21,902 nucleotides of DNA from CAYVOX01 sp964453035 (GTDB taxonomy: Bacteria > Chloroflexota > Anaerolineae > Anaerolineales > Anaerolineaceae), in the NCBI GenBank assembly GCA_964453035.1, contig CAYVOX010000042.1, forward strand, positions 1-21,902, written 5' to 3'. The notes below the pieces were generated by a model. It saw only the letters and a program-made list of their open reading frames with translations, was not told the DNA's origin and did no database searches. Each line of letters starts with the position of its first letter. The first letter of the stretch is position 1. Below, piece by piece: positions 1 to 8,452 of the stretch. The position numbers were made by a program, and so were the translations under genes.

Positions 1-88
1 GTCGGAACTGGGTTGGATGAAAAACGCCTGCCCTAAACATTCCGTTCACCTTCCCAAAAAAGCGGTGCAAACCCCGGCGCTTGCCGGG

Positions 89-94
89 TATAAT
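89..94 (+). promoter_or_regulatory. -10 box of the gltX promoter
   Basis: A perfect TATAAT lies 31 bases before the gltX start. A weak -35 (TGCAAA at 66-71) sits 17 bases upstream. A 6-bp inverted repeat (CCCGGC at 73-78, GCCGGG at 83-88) lies between the two boxes. It could be the end of an upstream terminator or an operator. Confidence 0.55.
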
Positions 95-125
95 AGGGCA
101 TGCACCTCACTGAAGGAGTACCCCT

Positions 126-1550
126 ATGATTCGCACCCGCTTTGCCCCCAGCCCCACCGGCTACATGCACATCGGCAACCTGCGCACCGCACTCTACGCC
201 TACCTCGCTGCGCGCCGCTCCGGCGGCCAGTTCCTGCTGCGCATCGAGGATACCGACCAGAAGCGCAACGTGCCCAGAGCCATCCAGGTCATCTACGACA
301 GCCTCTCCCTGGCTGGCCTCAGCTACGACGAAGGCCCCCTCAAACCCGGCGCCGTCGGCCCCTATGTGCAATCCCAGCGTAAAGAAGCGGGCATCTACAA
401 ACAATACGCCGAGCTGCTTGTCCAGCGCGGCGGCGCTTTCCGCTGCTTTTGCCAATCCACCGGCAAGGAAGGCCGCCTGGCAGGCTCGCGCCGCAATCCC
501 TGCCGTTACCTTTCCCCGGATGAGATTCAACGCAAGCTGGATGAAGGTCAGCCCTACGTCATCCGCCAGCTCATCCCTGCTGAAGGCCAGACCACCTTTC
601 ATGACCTGGTTTACGGCGATATCACCGTCAAGCACAGCCAGCTCGATGACCAGGTGCTGCTCAAATCCGATGACTTCCCCACCTACAACTTCGCCAACGT
701 GGTGGATGACCACCTGATGGGCATCACCCACGTCATCCGCGGCGTGGAATACCTCTCCTCCACCCCCAAGTACAACCTGCTCTACCAGTCCTTCGGCTGG
801 CAGATCCCCGCCTACGTCCACCTGCCCCACATCGTCAAAGAAGGCGGCAAAAAGCTCAGCAAGCGTGCCGGTGATGCCTCCTTCCAGGATCTGCTGGCTG
901 CCGGTTACCTGCCCGAAGCCATCGTCAACTACATCGCCCTGCTCGGCTGGAGTTCCGGCGACAACCGTGAAATTTTTAGCCTGGCAGACCTGGAACAGGC
1001 CTTTGATATCAGCCACATCAACAAATCTAAAGCCGCCTTCTCCATCCATAAGCTGGAATGGCTCAACGGCGAGCACATCCGCGCCCTCACTCCGCCCGAG
1101 TTTCACGCCCGCGCCCTGCCCTTCTACCCGGCAGCCCTCGCCAAAAAATGCGATCTCGCCGCCATCAGCTTCATGGTGCAAAAGCGCGTCACCAGATTGA
1201 GCGACCTGCCGCACATGACCGATTTCTTCCTCAAGCCCGCCGCGCACGATCCCGCCCTCTACGTTCACGAGAAGTCCAAATCCACCGCGGAAAGCAGCCG
1301 CAGCGTGCTGCAAAACGTGGGCGAGATTTTCTCCGAGCTGGAGCTCTGGAACGAGGAAACCATCCGCCAGGCGCTCACCGACTACGGTGCCCAGGCCGGG
1401 CTAAAAACCGGCACGGTGATGTGGCCCGTGCGCGTGGCGCTCACCGGGCTGTCTTTCACCCCCGGCGGCGCCATCGAAATCGCCGCCATCCTCGGCAAGA
1501 AAGAAACCCTCAAACGGCTCAAAAAGGCGCTGGAGCTATTTCAATCTTAG
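126..1550 (+). CDS. gltX: Glutamyl-tRNA synthetase
   Basis: This class I aminoacyl-tRNA synthetase charges tRNA-Glu with glutamate in the cytoplasm, using ATP. The 474 residues match the usual bacterial length. The N-terminus carries the APSPTG stretch and the HIGH-type motif as HIGN (residues 15-18). The KMSKS-type loop reads KLSKR (243-247). A C-x-C pair followed by another cysteine near residues 100-122 resembles a partial zinc site. The C-terminal helical anticodon-binding domain is complete and ends in a lysine-rich helix. The ATG has AAGGAG seven bases upstream and a TATAAT promoter at 89. The gene stands alone, with a large hairpin downstream. Whether the enzyme discriminates tRNA-Glu from tRNA-Gln cannot be judged; no gatCAB genes are in the window. 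Confidence 0.97.
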   Translation: MIRTRFAPSPTGYMHIGNLRTALYAYLAARRSGGQFLLRIEDTDQKRNVPRAIQVIYDSLSLAGLSYDEGPLKPGAVGPYVQSQRKEAGIYKQYAELLVQRGGAFRCFCQSTGKEGRLAGSRRNPCRYLSPDEIQRKLDEGQPYVIRQLIPAEGQTTFHDLVYGDITVKHSQLDDQVLLKSDDFPTYNFANVVDDHLMGITHVIRGVEYLSSTPKYNLLYQSFGWQIPAYVHLPHIVKEGGKKLSKRAGDASFQDLLAAGYLPEAIVNYIALLGWSSGDNREIFSLADLEQAFDISHINKSKAAFSIHKLEWLNGEHIRALTPPEFHARALPFYPAALAKKCDLAAISFMVQKRVTRLSDLPHMTDFFLKPAAHDPALYVHEKSKSTAESSRSVLQNVGEIFSELELWNEETIRQALTDYGAQAGLKTGTVMWPVRVALTGLSFTPGGAIEIAAILGKKETLKRLKKALELFQS

Positions 1551-1569
1551 TTTGTGACGCATAACCAAC

Positions 1570-1694
1570 AAAGCAGGGGATGTCCAAAAAGGAGTATGTC
1601 ACTCTGAGCGAAGCGAAGAGTCTCTAAGTTTAACGTGAGATGCTTCGCTACGCTCAGCATGACAAAAATGAACTTTTTAGACAACCCCTGCTTT
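1570..1694. repeat. Nested inverted-repeat element between convergent genes
   Basis: The outer arms are AAAGCAGGGG (1570-1579) and CCCCTGCTTT (1685-1694), and the match continues inward with few mismatches (about 23 bases per arm). Nested inside is a second imperfect inverted repeat of about 28 bases per arm, starting TGTCACTCTGAGCGAAGCG (1597) and ending CGCTCAGCATGACA (1664). The whole would fold into one long hairpin between gltX and the oppositely oriented ene-reductase, so it could terminate both. The inner arms recur at 17208-17396. Confidence 0.75.
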
Positions 1695-1713
1695 TACGGG
1701 AGTGATAGTCGCC

Positions 1714-2778
1714 CTAAAAAGCCCGCAGGTAAGGATTGGGCACCGGCGCGGGCTGTTTGAGCGCTTGCGCCGCCTGCAGGGGCCAGTGCGGGTTGCGCAA
1801 CATCTCGCGCCCCACCAGCACCAGGTCCGCCCGCCCGTTGCGGATGATTTCATCAGCCTGCATGGGGCTGGTAATCAACCCCACCGCCGCGGTGAGCATG
1901 CCCGCCCCGGCGCGCACAGCCTCAGCGATGGGAACCTGGTAGCCCGCCCCAAATGGCACCCTGGCGTGGGCCGCCGAACCGCCGGAGGAGCAATCCACCA
2001 GGTCAACGCCCCCGGTTTTCAGGCGGCGCGCCAGCTCAACCGTTTCAGGCAGGGTCCAACCGCCTTCCACCCAGTCCGTTCCGGAGACGCGCACTGTCAA
2101 CGGCAGGCTTTCAGGCCAGGTTTGCCGCACAGCCTGCAGCGTCTCCATCAAAAAGCGAATGCGATTCTCAAAATTGCCGCCGTAAGCGTCCTTCCGGTGG
2201 TTGGAAAGGGGCGAAAGGAAGCTGTGAATCAAATAACCGTGAGCAGCGTGCAACTCCAGCCATTCAAAACCAGCCTGGAGGGCGCGCCGGGCAGCGGAGG
2301 CAAAAACCGCCTGCACAACTTTGATTTCATCGAGGCTCAATGCGTGGGGAGTCTGGTAGCCCTCCGCGAACGGCACAGCGCTGGGGCCAACTGCTTCCCA
2401 GTACAGGTCAGCGCCGGGCAGGATGGGCTGGCCGCCCTCCCAGGGTTTGCCGGTGCAGGCTTTGCGCCCGGCGTGGGCAACCTGAATGCCCGCCACAGCC
2501 CCGTTCTGCTTGATGAAACGCGTCACCCGCTGGAGAGGTTCGATGTGCTCATCTGACCACAACCCCACGTCAAAGGGCGTGATGCGCCCGCGGGCTTCAA
2601 CGGCGGTGGCCTCGGCGATAATCAACCCGGCCCCACCTGCCGCCCGCGCGCCCAGGTGGGTCATCTGCCAGTCGTTGGAGAAGCCTTCGCTGTAACTGTA
2701 CTGGCACATTGGCGGCAGGCCAATCCGGTTGCGCAGCGTGATATCTTTGATGGTCAGCGGGTCAAATAGATGGGGCAT
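1714..2778 (-). CDS. NADH:flavin oxidoreductase, YqjM-like Old Yellow Enzyme
   Basis: A flavin-dependent ene-reductase of the Old Yellow Enzyme family, which reduces activated C=C bonds of enals, enones and similar electrophiles with NAD(P)H. The 354 residues form a single FMN-binding TIM barrel with no added iron-sulfur domain, as in the YqjM (thermophilic-like) class. Class marks are the PMCQYS motif with the redox-tuning cysteine at residue 25 and Tyr27, HAGRKA at 102-107, the substrate-anion pair His177/His180 in HAAHGYLIHSFLSP, and a C-terminal YLRAF with the arginine typical of this class. The ATG is preceded by AAAGGAG at good spacing. The physiological substrate is unknown; family members often act in stress or xenobiotic reduction. 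A 37-base gap separates it from the upstream acetyltransferase on the same strand. Confidence 0.93.
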   Translation of the reverse strand: MPHLFDPLTIKDITLRNRIGLPPMCQYSYSEGFSNDWQMTHLGARAAGGAGLIIAEATAVEARGRITPFDVGLWSDEHIEPLQRVTRFIKQNGAVAGIQVAHAGRKACTGKPWEGGQPILPGADLYWEAVGPSAVPFAEGYQTPHALSLDEIKVVQAVFASAARRALQAGFEWLELHAAHGYLIHSFLSPLSNHRKDAYGGNFENRIRFLMETLQAVRQTWPESLPLTVRVSGTDWVEGGWTLPETVELARRLKTGGVDLVDCSSGGSAAHARVPFGAGYQVPIAEAVRAGAGMLTAAVGLITSPMQADEIIRNGRADLVLVGREMLRNPHWPLQAAQALKQPAPVPNPYLRAF

Positions 2779-2815
2779 CGGTGATCTCCTTTGAAGAGGT
2801 TATTTTGGGGGTGTC

Positions 2816-3352
2816 TTAGCCCGCCAGGCGCTGGAAATTGGCTCTCTCCACCCGGTAGCGGCACATTTCCATCCCAAAATATGTCTTGCGGTCCCAGTAA
2901 CGCAGCCCGCATTTTTCCAGCACCCGTTGAGAGGCAATGTTTTCGGGATGGGTCAGCCCAATCACCTGCTCGACCGGAAGCCGGTTGAATCCATCTCGCA
3001 GCACCGCCAGCGCCGCCTGCGTGGCGTACCCCCGCCCCCAGTAGGGCCGCCCCAGCAGGTAACCCACCTCCGTCTCGCCGGTATCGGGGATTAATTCTAC
3101 CCCCGCCCAGCCCATCATCTCGCCGTTGCCCCCTCGCAGTTGAATAGCCAGGTTGCCGCAGCCGTTCTCCTCCCAGTGTGCCGCCTGGTTGGTGATGAAA
3201 CGCAGCACGTTTTCAAGCGGCGGCGGCGTGGTGCGTGGAAAATAGCGCAGCACGCCCTCATCCTGGTACAACTGGTGCAGCACGGACGCATCCTCCGCCC
3301 GCAGCGGGCGCAGGGTCAGGTGGGTCGTCTCAAGCGTGGGAATAGTCGTCAT
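2816..3352 (-). CDS. GNAT family N-acetyltransferase (RimJ/RimL-like)
   Basis: A predicted acetyl-CoA-dependent N-acetyltransferase. The 178-residue protein opens with TLETTHLTLRPLRAEDA, typical of the RimJ/RimL subgroup. The acetyl-CoA-binding motif A appears as GYLLGRPYWGRGYATQA (Q/R-x-x-G-x-G/A class). The C-terminal part, with NIASQRVLEKCGL, is the usual motif B of the fold. Members acetylate ribosomal protein N-termini, antibiotics or small amines; the substrate cannot be told here. I chose the ATG at 3352, which has AGAGG seven bases upstream. A TTG at 3382 would add ten residues. The gene lies between an ene-reductase and a MATE exporter on the same strand and may be cotranscribed with the former. 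Confidence 0.9.
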   Translation of the reverse strand: MTTIPTLETTHLTLRPLRAEDASVLHQLYQDEGVLRYFPRTTPPPLENVLRFITNQAAHWEENGCGNLAIQLRGGNGEMMGWAGVELIPDTGETEVGYLLGRPYWGRGYATQAALAVLRDGFNRLPVEQVIGLTHPENIASQRVLEKCGLRYWDRKTYFGMEMCRYRVERANFQRLAG

Positions 3353-3419
3353 TGGCAGGCCTCTGAATAATTCTACAACCAATAAAAAAATCCGGGTTAC
3401 TTAATGCTCCCTGCAGACC

Positions 3420-4769
3420 TCAATACACCCGCGTCAGATCGTGCATCCACTTCTTGGAGGCCACCCGCCGCAGACCGATAATGGATTTAGAAAGCCCCTC
3501 ACCCAGCGCGCACGCCACCACCCACTGGATGGGCAGTTGCAGCACGTATCCTCCCAAAAACGCCAGCGGCACCCCCACCAGCCACACCGCGCCCACGTCC
3601 AGCAGCGCCGAATAGCGCACATCCCCGCCGCTCCGCAGGGTGCCCACGATGATGGTCGGGTTGAAGGCGCGGAAGATGACCGCAAAAGAAAGCACACCCA
3701 GCACGTCCACTGCATACTGCCGCGTGACCGCGTTTAACTGGAACAGGTCAATCGCTGCAAACCGCGCCAGGAACAGCCCCGTGCCCACCACCACCGCCAG
3801 CCCCCCGCCCAGGATGAGCGAGCGCTTTGCCACCATAAAAGCCTTCTCCGGCTGCCCCGCGCCGATGGCATTGCCCACCATGATGCCGCAGGCTGTAGAA
3901 ATTCCGTTGAAAATGACGCTCGCCAGGTTGAGCAGCGTGGTTGCCACGCTCACTGCTGCCAGTTGCTCGGTGCCAATGTGCGCGTAAACCGCATTGTACA
4001 GGCTGGTACCCACCGACCACAACACCTCGTTGGCTACCACCGGCGCCGCCACCCCCAGGTAAACGCCCCAGAAGCGCCGGTCAATGCGCGTCAGTTCCTT
4101 CAGGCTGGCTGCCAGCGGTGAGCGCGAAAGGTAAGTGTAAAGCAGCAACCCCACGCACTCCAGCACCCGCGCAATGGTGGTGGCAACCGCCGCGCCCACC
4201 ACCCCCATCTGCGGAAAGCCCAGGTGCCCGAAGATGAGCAGGTAGTTGAGCGCCGTGTTCAGGCACAGCGTCAGGATGCCAATCAACACCGGCATGCGGA
4301 TGCGCCCCACGCTGCGCAGCGCCGAGGTGTAACAGGCGGTGATGGTCGTCGCCGCGTAGCTCAGCCCTACAATGCGCAGGTACTGGCTGCCCAGCGCAAT
4401 CACCTGCGTATCCGCCGTGTAAAAGCCCAGCGCCTCCGCCGGAAACCCCAGCGCCAGAATAGAAAAAATCCCACAGGCGATGAACCCAATCGTCAGGCAC
4501 ACTCCCAGCACCCGCCGGATCCCGGCAATATCCCCGTTGCCCCAGTATTGCGCCGTGAAGATCGCCGCGCCGGTCTGCACGCCAAACAGGGTGAAGTTAA
4601 GCAGAAAAAACACCTGGGTTGCCAGGCTCACCGAGGCGATGGCTGTTGCCCCCTGCGACCCCACCATCATCGTATCCACAATCCCCAGCGACGAGATGAA
4701 CAAATACTGCAACGCAATCGGCAGCACAATTTTGATGAACGGGTTAAGAAATGTTTTGTCTCGCAGCAT
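3420..4769 (-). CDS. MATE family multidrug efflux transporter
   Basis: An inner-membrane exporter of the multidrug and toxic compound extrusion family, which uses Na+ or H+ gradients to expel cationic drugs and metabolites. The 449 residues fit the family (about 440-460). Roughly twelve hydrophobic segments can be counted in two similar halves. The first half carries the family-like stretch GIVDTMMVGSQGATAIASVSLATQ near residues 28-52 and the second half a matching segment around residues 240-300. The ATG has no Shine-Dalgarno sequence, but a perfect extended -10 (TGCTATAAT) ends 11 bases before it, so the mRNA is nearly leaderless. It is divergent from the IMPACT gene. Substrates are unknown. 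Confidence 0.93.
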   Translation of the reverse strand: MLRDKTFLNPFIKIVLPIALQYLFISSLGIVDTMMVGSQGATAIASVSLATQVFFLLNFTLFGVQTGAAIFTAQYWGNGDIAGIRRVLGVCLTIGFIACGIFSILALGFPAEALGFYTADTQVIALGSQYLRIVGLSYAATTITACYTSALRSVGRIRMPVLIGILTLCLNTALNYLLIFGHLGFPQMGVVGAAVATTIARVLECVGLLLYTYLSRSPLAASLKELTRIDRRFWGVYLGVAAPVVANEVLWSVGTSLYNAVYAHIGTEQLAAVSVATTLLNLASVIFNGISTACGIMVGNAIGAGQPEKAFMVAKRSLILGGGLAVVVGTGLFLARFAAIDLFQLNAVTRQYAVDVLGVLSFAVIFRAFNPTIIVGTLRSGGDVRYSALLDVGAVWLVGVPLAFLGGYVLQLPIQWVVACALGEGLSKSIIGLRRVASKKWMHDLTRVY

Positions 4770-4780
4770 AGGAAGTAATG

Positions 4781-4789
4781 ATTATAGCA
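4781..4789 (-). promoter_or_regulatory. Extended -10 promoter of the MATE gene
   Basis: On the minus strand the sequence reads TGCTATAAT, a perfect extended -10. The predicted transcription start lies about 5 bases before the ATG at 4769, which leaves no room for a ribosome binding site. Confidence 0.6.
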
Positions 4790-4800
4790 CGCCCGCCATC

Positions 4801-4809
4801 TGGTATACT
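4801..4809 (+). promoter_or_regulatory. Extended -10 promoter of the IMPACT-family gene
   Basis: TGGTATACT is an extended -10 (TGn plus TATACT at 4804-4809). The predicted transcription start falls near 4816, only a few bases before the ATG at 4821 and next to an in-frame GTG at 4815. Back to back with the MATE promoter, it forms a compact divergent promoter region. Confidence 0.55.
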
Positions 4810-4820
4810 GGCAGGTGAAC

Positions 4821-5474
4821 ATGCCGCCCAGCAGACGTTATCCCGTCCCCCTCGCCGAGGTGCGCCGCGAAATCATCGTGGTCAATTCGCGCTTCATCGC
4901 CACCCTGGCCCCGGCCTTCAGCGTGGAACAGGCCAAAGCCCTCATCCAGCGCGTCCGCGCCGAGTTTCCGGATGCCTCTCACCACGTCCCGGCTTATCGG
5001 GTGGGCTTCGGCGAATCGGTCATCGACCACTGCTCCGACGCCGGCGAGCCCTCCGGCACAGCCGGACAGCCCGCCCTGGCTGTGCTGCGCGGTTCCGGCC
5101 TGGGCGATGTAGCCGTGGTGGTGACGCGCTACTTCGGCGGCACCAAACTGGGCACCGGAGGCCTGGTGCGCGCCTATAGCGATGCCGTCAAAACCGTGCT
5201 GCAATCCGTCCGCCGCGCGGAGAAAGTGCTCACCGCCACCGTGATGGTCGAGCTGCCCTACCCTTACCTTGAGCGCATCCGCCGCCTGGTGCTGGCCCAC
5301 CGCGGGCAGGTGCTGGAGGAAGACTTCGGCGCGCAGGTGGTCGCGGTGCTGCGCTTTGCCGTCGAAGACCTGCCCTCCTTCCAATCCAGCCTGGCTGAGT
5401 TGACCAACGGACAGGTGCAGGTTCAGCAGATTGAAACCGCTCAGGTGCTCATGCCCCTCGGAGAGACCCCATGA
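4821..5474 (+). CDS. IMPACT/YigZ family protein
   Basis: A member of the UPF0029/IMPACT family (YigZ, YvyE). The N-terminal domain (about residues 10-125) adopts a ribosomal S5 domain 2-like fold, and a C-terminal DUF1949-type domain follows (about 135-205). The family hallmark is visible: the DHCSDAGEPSGTAGQP stretch, then VVVTRYFGGTKLGTGGLVRAY. The exact biochemical role is unsettled; eukaryotic IMPACT regulates Gcn2 and bacterial members have been linked to nucleic acid or ribosome binding. Length is 217 residues from the ATG. An in-frame GTG at 4815 would add two residues. AGGTGA lies only two bases before the ATG and the promoter is very close. The stop overlaps the next gene's start (ATGA), so the two are probably translationally coupled. 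Confidence 0.93.
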   Translation: MPPSRRYPVPLAEVRREIIVVNSRFIATLAPAFSVEQAKALIQRVRAEFPDASHHVPAYRVGFGESVIDHCSDAGEPSGTAGQPALAVLRGSGLGDVAVVVTRYFGGTKLGTGGLVRAYSDAVKTVLQSVRRAEKVLTATVMVELPYPYLERIRRLVLAHRGQVLEEDFGAQVVAVLRFAVEDLPSFQSSLAELTNGQVQVQQIETAQVLMPLGETP

Positions 5475-6127
5475 AACCCTTGCTTAAGGCTTTAGTGCGT
5501 TTCGTTCTGGTTCTTGCGCTGCTCCAGACCATCGTCCGCATCATCCGCCACTTCTATAAGTTTCCCATGCCGCAGGCCATGGCAAACTTCATTGATAACC
5601 CCCTGCGTCGCAGGCTCCAACCGCCGGATGAAATGCCCCTCCGTCACGCTCTGCGCCCCGGGCAAACCGTTCTGGAGGTGGGTCCCGGCAACGGACGGTA
5701 CACCCTCGCCGCCGCCCGCCGCCTTGGAGCCGAAGGCAAACTGGTTGCCATTGATATCGAACCGAAGATGATTGAGCGCGTGCAGGCCCGCATCCAGGCT
5801 GAAGGCGTCACCAACATCCAGGCCCGCGTTGCCAACGTCCACGCCCTGCCCTTCGACGATGCCTCTTTTGACGCCGTCTTTATGATGACCGTCATCGGCG
5901 AAATCCCCCGGCCCGAGCGCGCCATGGCCCAGTTTTTCCGCGTCCTACGCCCTGGCGGCACGCTGGCCTTCAGCGAGTTGCTCCTGGATCCCGATTACCC
6001 CCTTGCCAGCACCCTCATCCGCTGGGCAAACAGCGCCGGTTTCACGCTAAAGCGCAAAACCGGCGGTTTTTTCAATTATTCGCTCGTGTTCGAAAAACCA
6101 ATCCCCCTCACTGGCCCAGGCGCCTGA
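5471..6127 (+). CDS. Class I SAM-dependent methyltransferase with N-terminal membrane anchor
   Basis: A Rossmann-fold methyltransferase of the Methyltransf_11/UbiE-like type. The SAM-binding motif I reads VLEVGPGNGRYT (residues 67-78), the acidic end of beta-2 is AIDIEP (93-98), and the post-motif region includes LPFDDASFDAVFMM and FRVLRPGGTLAFSE. Residues 1-28 form a hydrophobic helix with flanking arginines and lysines, which suggests a membrane anchor and a lipid-like or quinone-like substrate. That last point is inference. The 218 residues are a complete domain. The start overlaps the IMPACT stop in an ATGA. The last 20 bases overlap the 3' end of the convergent PIG-L gene. Confidence 0.92.
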   Translation: MKPLLKALVRFVLVLALLQTIVRIIRHFYKFPMPQAMANFIDNPLRRRLQPPDEMPLRHALRPGQTVLEVGPGNGRYTLAAARRLGAEGKLVAIDIEPKMIERVQARIQAEGVTNIQARVANVHALPFDDASFDAVFMMTVIGEIPRPERAMAQFFRVLRPGGTLAFSELLLDPDYPLASTLIRWANSAGFTLKRKTGGFFNYSLVFEKPIPLTGPGA

Positions 6128-6959
6128 ACCGCTCGCTCACGTCCTGCGCAAAATTCTGGATGTGCTTCAGCGTAAAATCGAACGGTGCCAGTGACTCATC
6201 CTGGATCAGCGCGCTGAGATCCATCGCAAAGCTGGTCCCCAGGCTGGTATCCACGCCGTGCGAGGCAAAATACGTGGCATTGGCTCGGCGGCGACCCATG
6301 CTGGCCAGGTCGTAACGCTTGCCCCCCGCAATCTGCGAATCAAACACCCCCAGCAGGGCAGCCTGCAGCGCCTCGTGCTCCGAAAGGTCAAACGCCACCT
6401 TATCCGCATCCAGCAGCCAGTCCAGGTCGCGCCACACCTCGCAGCCGTACAGCTTCTGCGGGCGCTCGGCAGGGGGCAGCGCGCGGATGGCTGCGATCAC
6501 CTTCAGCACCACCCCCACATGCGTATCGTGCTTATCCGCCAGGTTGTGCGTATAGACGAATTGCGGGCGAGCCGCTTTGAGCAGGCTCACCAGGTCTTCC
6601 ACCACCTGAGTGTTCCCCCCGTCCTTGATGGCGGCGCTCGGGTAATCCAAAATCACCTGCGCGGCGTATTCGCCCACCATCGCGGCTTTGCGCTGCTCCT
6701 TAAAGCGCACCAGGCGCATCTCCTCATCCGTGTAATGCGCGTAAAGCCTATCCCGCGGGCTATTGCGCCCATCATTGACCACCACACCCGTGAACCACTT
6801 ATCCGTCTGCTGGTAGCATTCCAGAATCGGCCCCGCCGCCATGATTTCGATGTCATCCTGGTGCGCGCTGATCGCCATGTGCGTGGTGCGCGCCAGCGCC
6901 GGCTCCAGCGCCAGCCCATCCGGGATAAAAACATCCGCTGTTGGTAAATTGAATCGCAT
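6108..6959 (-). CDS. PIG-L family deacetylase
   Basis: A zinc-dependent de-N-acetylase of the PIG-L/LmbE superfamily, which removes acetyl groups from GlcNAc-containing or related small molecules. The family motif A-H-x-D-D appears as AHQDDIE (residues 32-38; usual AHPDDE), and the second metal region is KHDTHVGV with His144 and His147. Length is 283 residues. I chose the second ATG (6959): AAGGAG abuts the first ATG at 6963-6965 but lies an ideal six bases from this one. It is the downstream partner of the ROK-like gene (23-base gap), which fits amino-sugar or glycoside chemistry. The natural substrate is unknown; mycothiol or bacillithiol pathways are not supported by any neighbour. Confidence 0.88.
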   Translation of the reverse strand: MRFNLPTADVFIPDGLALEPALARTTHMAISAHQDDIEIMAAGPILECYQQTDKWFTGVVVNDGRNSPRDRLYAHYTDEEMRLVRFKEQRKAAMVGEYAAQVILDYPSAAIKDGGNTQVVEDLVSLLKAARPQFVYTHNLADKHDTHVGVVLKVIAAIRALPPAERPQKLYGCEVWRDLDWLLDADKVAFDLSEHEALQAALLGVFDSQIAGGKRYDLASMGRRRANATYFASHGVDTSLGTSFAMDLSALIQDESLAPFDFTLKHIQNFAQDVSERFRRLGQ

Positions 6960-6982
6960 TGTCATCTCCTTGATCTCATCAA

Positions 6983-8380
6983 TTATCGCCCGGCGATCTC
7001 CGGCAGGCTCGCCGCCGCAATGGATTGCCCCACCCGCCGGCTCTTCTCATCCGGCAGTTGTAAATTCATGCCCTCCGCCAGTTGCGGAAACTCCGCCCGC
7101 AGCACCTTTTGAGCTCCCTCCAGGATGATCTCCCCGCCCCGCCCCGAGGTGCAGCGCCCCATCAGCAGCACATGCTTCACCTCGTAAAAATCGGCGTAAT
7201 GACCCAGCCCGTAGCCCAGGTAAATGCCCATGCTCTGCCAGATTTGTTCCGCCCCCTTGTGCCCGGCTTCCAGCTTCTCCTGCGCCAGCTTGAGCTTTTC
7301 CGCATCCGTCAACTCAGCGGGGATGTCAATCCCTGCCAGCGGCGCCAGCCTGAAAACGCACTGCTGCGAGAAGTAACTGGCCCCGCACCCCCGGTCCCCC
7401 GACCATTCCTCCACCGGCGCGCCGGGGTTCACATCCACCGGCGCAAACGCCAGCTCATTCAGCCATCCCAAAATGTGCCCGGCAGGGTCCACGTATCCGG
7501 TAGCCTCGCTGGAACCCATCGCAATCCCGAGGATGCCCGTATCCTCCAGCGACATCGATCCCGCCAGCGCGGTCACATCCCCATCGTTAATCACCTCCAG
7601 CGGCACGCCCATCTCCTCGCGGATACGCAAAAACAACCCACGGATTTCACCGTAGCGCTCCGCTGGCACCGCCCTGAACAGCGAAGCCACCATCGGGCGG
7701 TTGTCAATGAAGATGCCCGCCGAGCTGCCCCCCACCGCATCCACGCGCGGCAGCTTTGAAGCCGCCGTCTTCAGCGCCGCCGTGATCTGGCTGTAGTGGT
7801 AAGCCGGGTCGCTGTGCTTGCGCGGCTCCCACACCACCTCCTCGCTGTAGATAGCCTGCCCATCAACCACCGCGCTCACCTTGCGGTCAGAAGCACCCAG
7901 GTCAAAGCCAATCCGGCAGCCCTCAAGGTGGCGGCCCAGCGCCTTGCCAGCCTCGCGAGCCGGCGGCACTTCCCCCGCCTCGCACACGGTCACACTAAAG
8001 GGCTGCTCATACACCTGCCGCCCCATGAAGTCCACGTCAAAAGCCCGGCTGCCGTTGGGCGCGTAGCACGCCCGGATGTAATTCCCCACGTTGCGCGCGC
8101 CGCCGATGGTCACCCGGTAACCGCCTCTTTGCCACAGCAAGAACTTCACCAGGCGTTCCACGTAAGCCAGGTTGCTGCCGGACATCGGGTGGCCCTCCGG
8201 GAAGACGCGCGTCTCAAAGCGGGCAGCCTTGCCGCCGTCGCGCTCCAGCCCAATGACCAGCGGCACGCCCTCGCCGTGTACGGCCCGTTCAAAAGCACGG
8301 TTAACCAGCACCGCCGGTCGAAAGCCCGGGTCCAGCGGGGGGATGAATTTGGGAAGGGGAAGAGTGAGAATAGGTTGCAT
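6983..8380 (-). CDS. ROK-like sugar kinase family protein with N-terminal extension
   Basis: The core resembles the ROK (repressor, ORF, kinase) family of the actin/hexokinase ATPase fold. There is a phosphate-1-like loop FDLGASD (159-165), a central GGSSAGIFIDNRPM region, the INDGDVTALAG motif (264-274) with the likely catalytic aspartate, and GIAMGSSEATGYV as the phosphate-2-like loop. It differs from ordinary ROK kinases (about 300 residues) by an extra 150 residues at the N-terminus and by lacking the CxCGxxGCxE zinc motif; GDRGCGASYF stands near that position. It may be an atypical sugar kinase or a non-catalytic relative. The ATG at 8380 has AAAGGA upstream; an upstream GTG-type extension to 8494 lacks support. 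It is first in an operon with the PIG-L deacetylase. Confidence 0.8.
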   Translation of the reverse strand: MQPILTLPLPKFIPPLDPGFRPAVLVNRAFERAVHGEGVPLVIGLERDGGKAARFETRVFPEGHPMSGSNLAYVERLVKFLLWQRGGYRVTIGGARNVGNYIRACYAPNGSRAFDVDFMGRQVYEQPFSVTVCEAGEVPPAREAGKALGRHLEGCRIGFDLGASDRKVSAVVDGQAIYSEEVVWEPRKHSDPAYHYSQITAALKTAASKLPRVDAVGGSSAGIFIDNRPMVASLFRAVPAERYGEIRGLFLRIREEMGVPLEVINDGDVTALAGSMSLEDTGILGIAMGSSEATGYVDPAGHILGWLNELAFAPVDVNPGAPVEEWSGDRGCGASYFSQQCVFRLAPLAGIDIPAELTDAEKLKLAQEKLEAGHKGAEQIWQSMGIYLGYGLGHYADFYEVKHVLLMGRCTSGRGGEIILEGAQKVLRAEFPQLAEGMNLQLPDEKSRRVGQSIAAASLPEIAGR

Positions 8381-8452
8381 GGCTGTCCTTTCAGAACTTC
8401 TGGTATTGTATATCGCTTTTGCGCTTCCTGCAAACCCCCGCCCATGCCCGGC

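Noticed and set aside
1..36. Possible tail of an upstream gene ending at TAA 34-36
   Set aside because: Twelve codons are too few to choose between frames; the region may equally be intergenic.
33..1313. 426-residue frame on the minus strand opposite gltX
   Set aside because: It is a shadow of the GC-rich codon pattern of gltX. It has no recognisable motif and runs across the promoter of a certain gene.
1702..2556. 284-residue plus-strand frame opposite the ene-reductase
   Set aside because: The minus-strand frame has every Old Yellow Enzyme motif. The plus-strand frame has low-complexity Arg/Pro/Gly composition and no family match.
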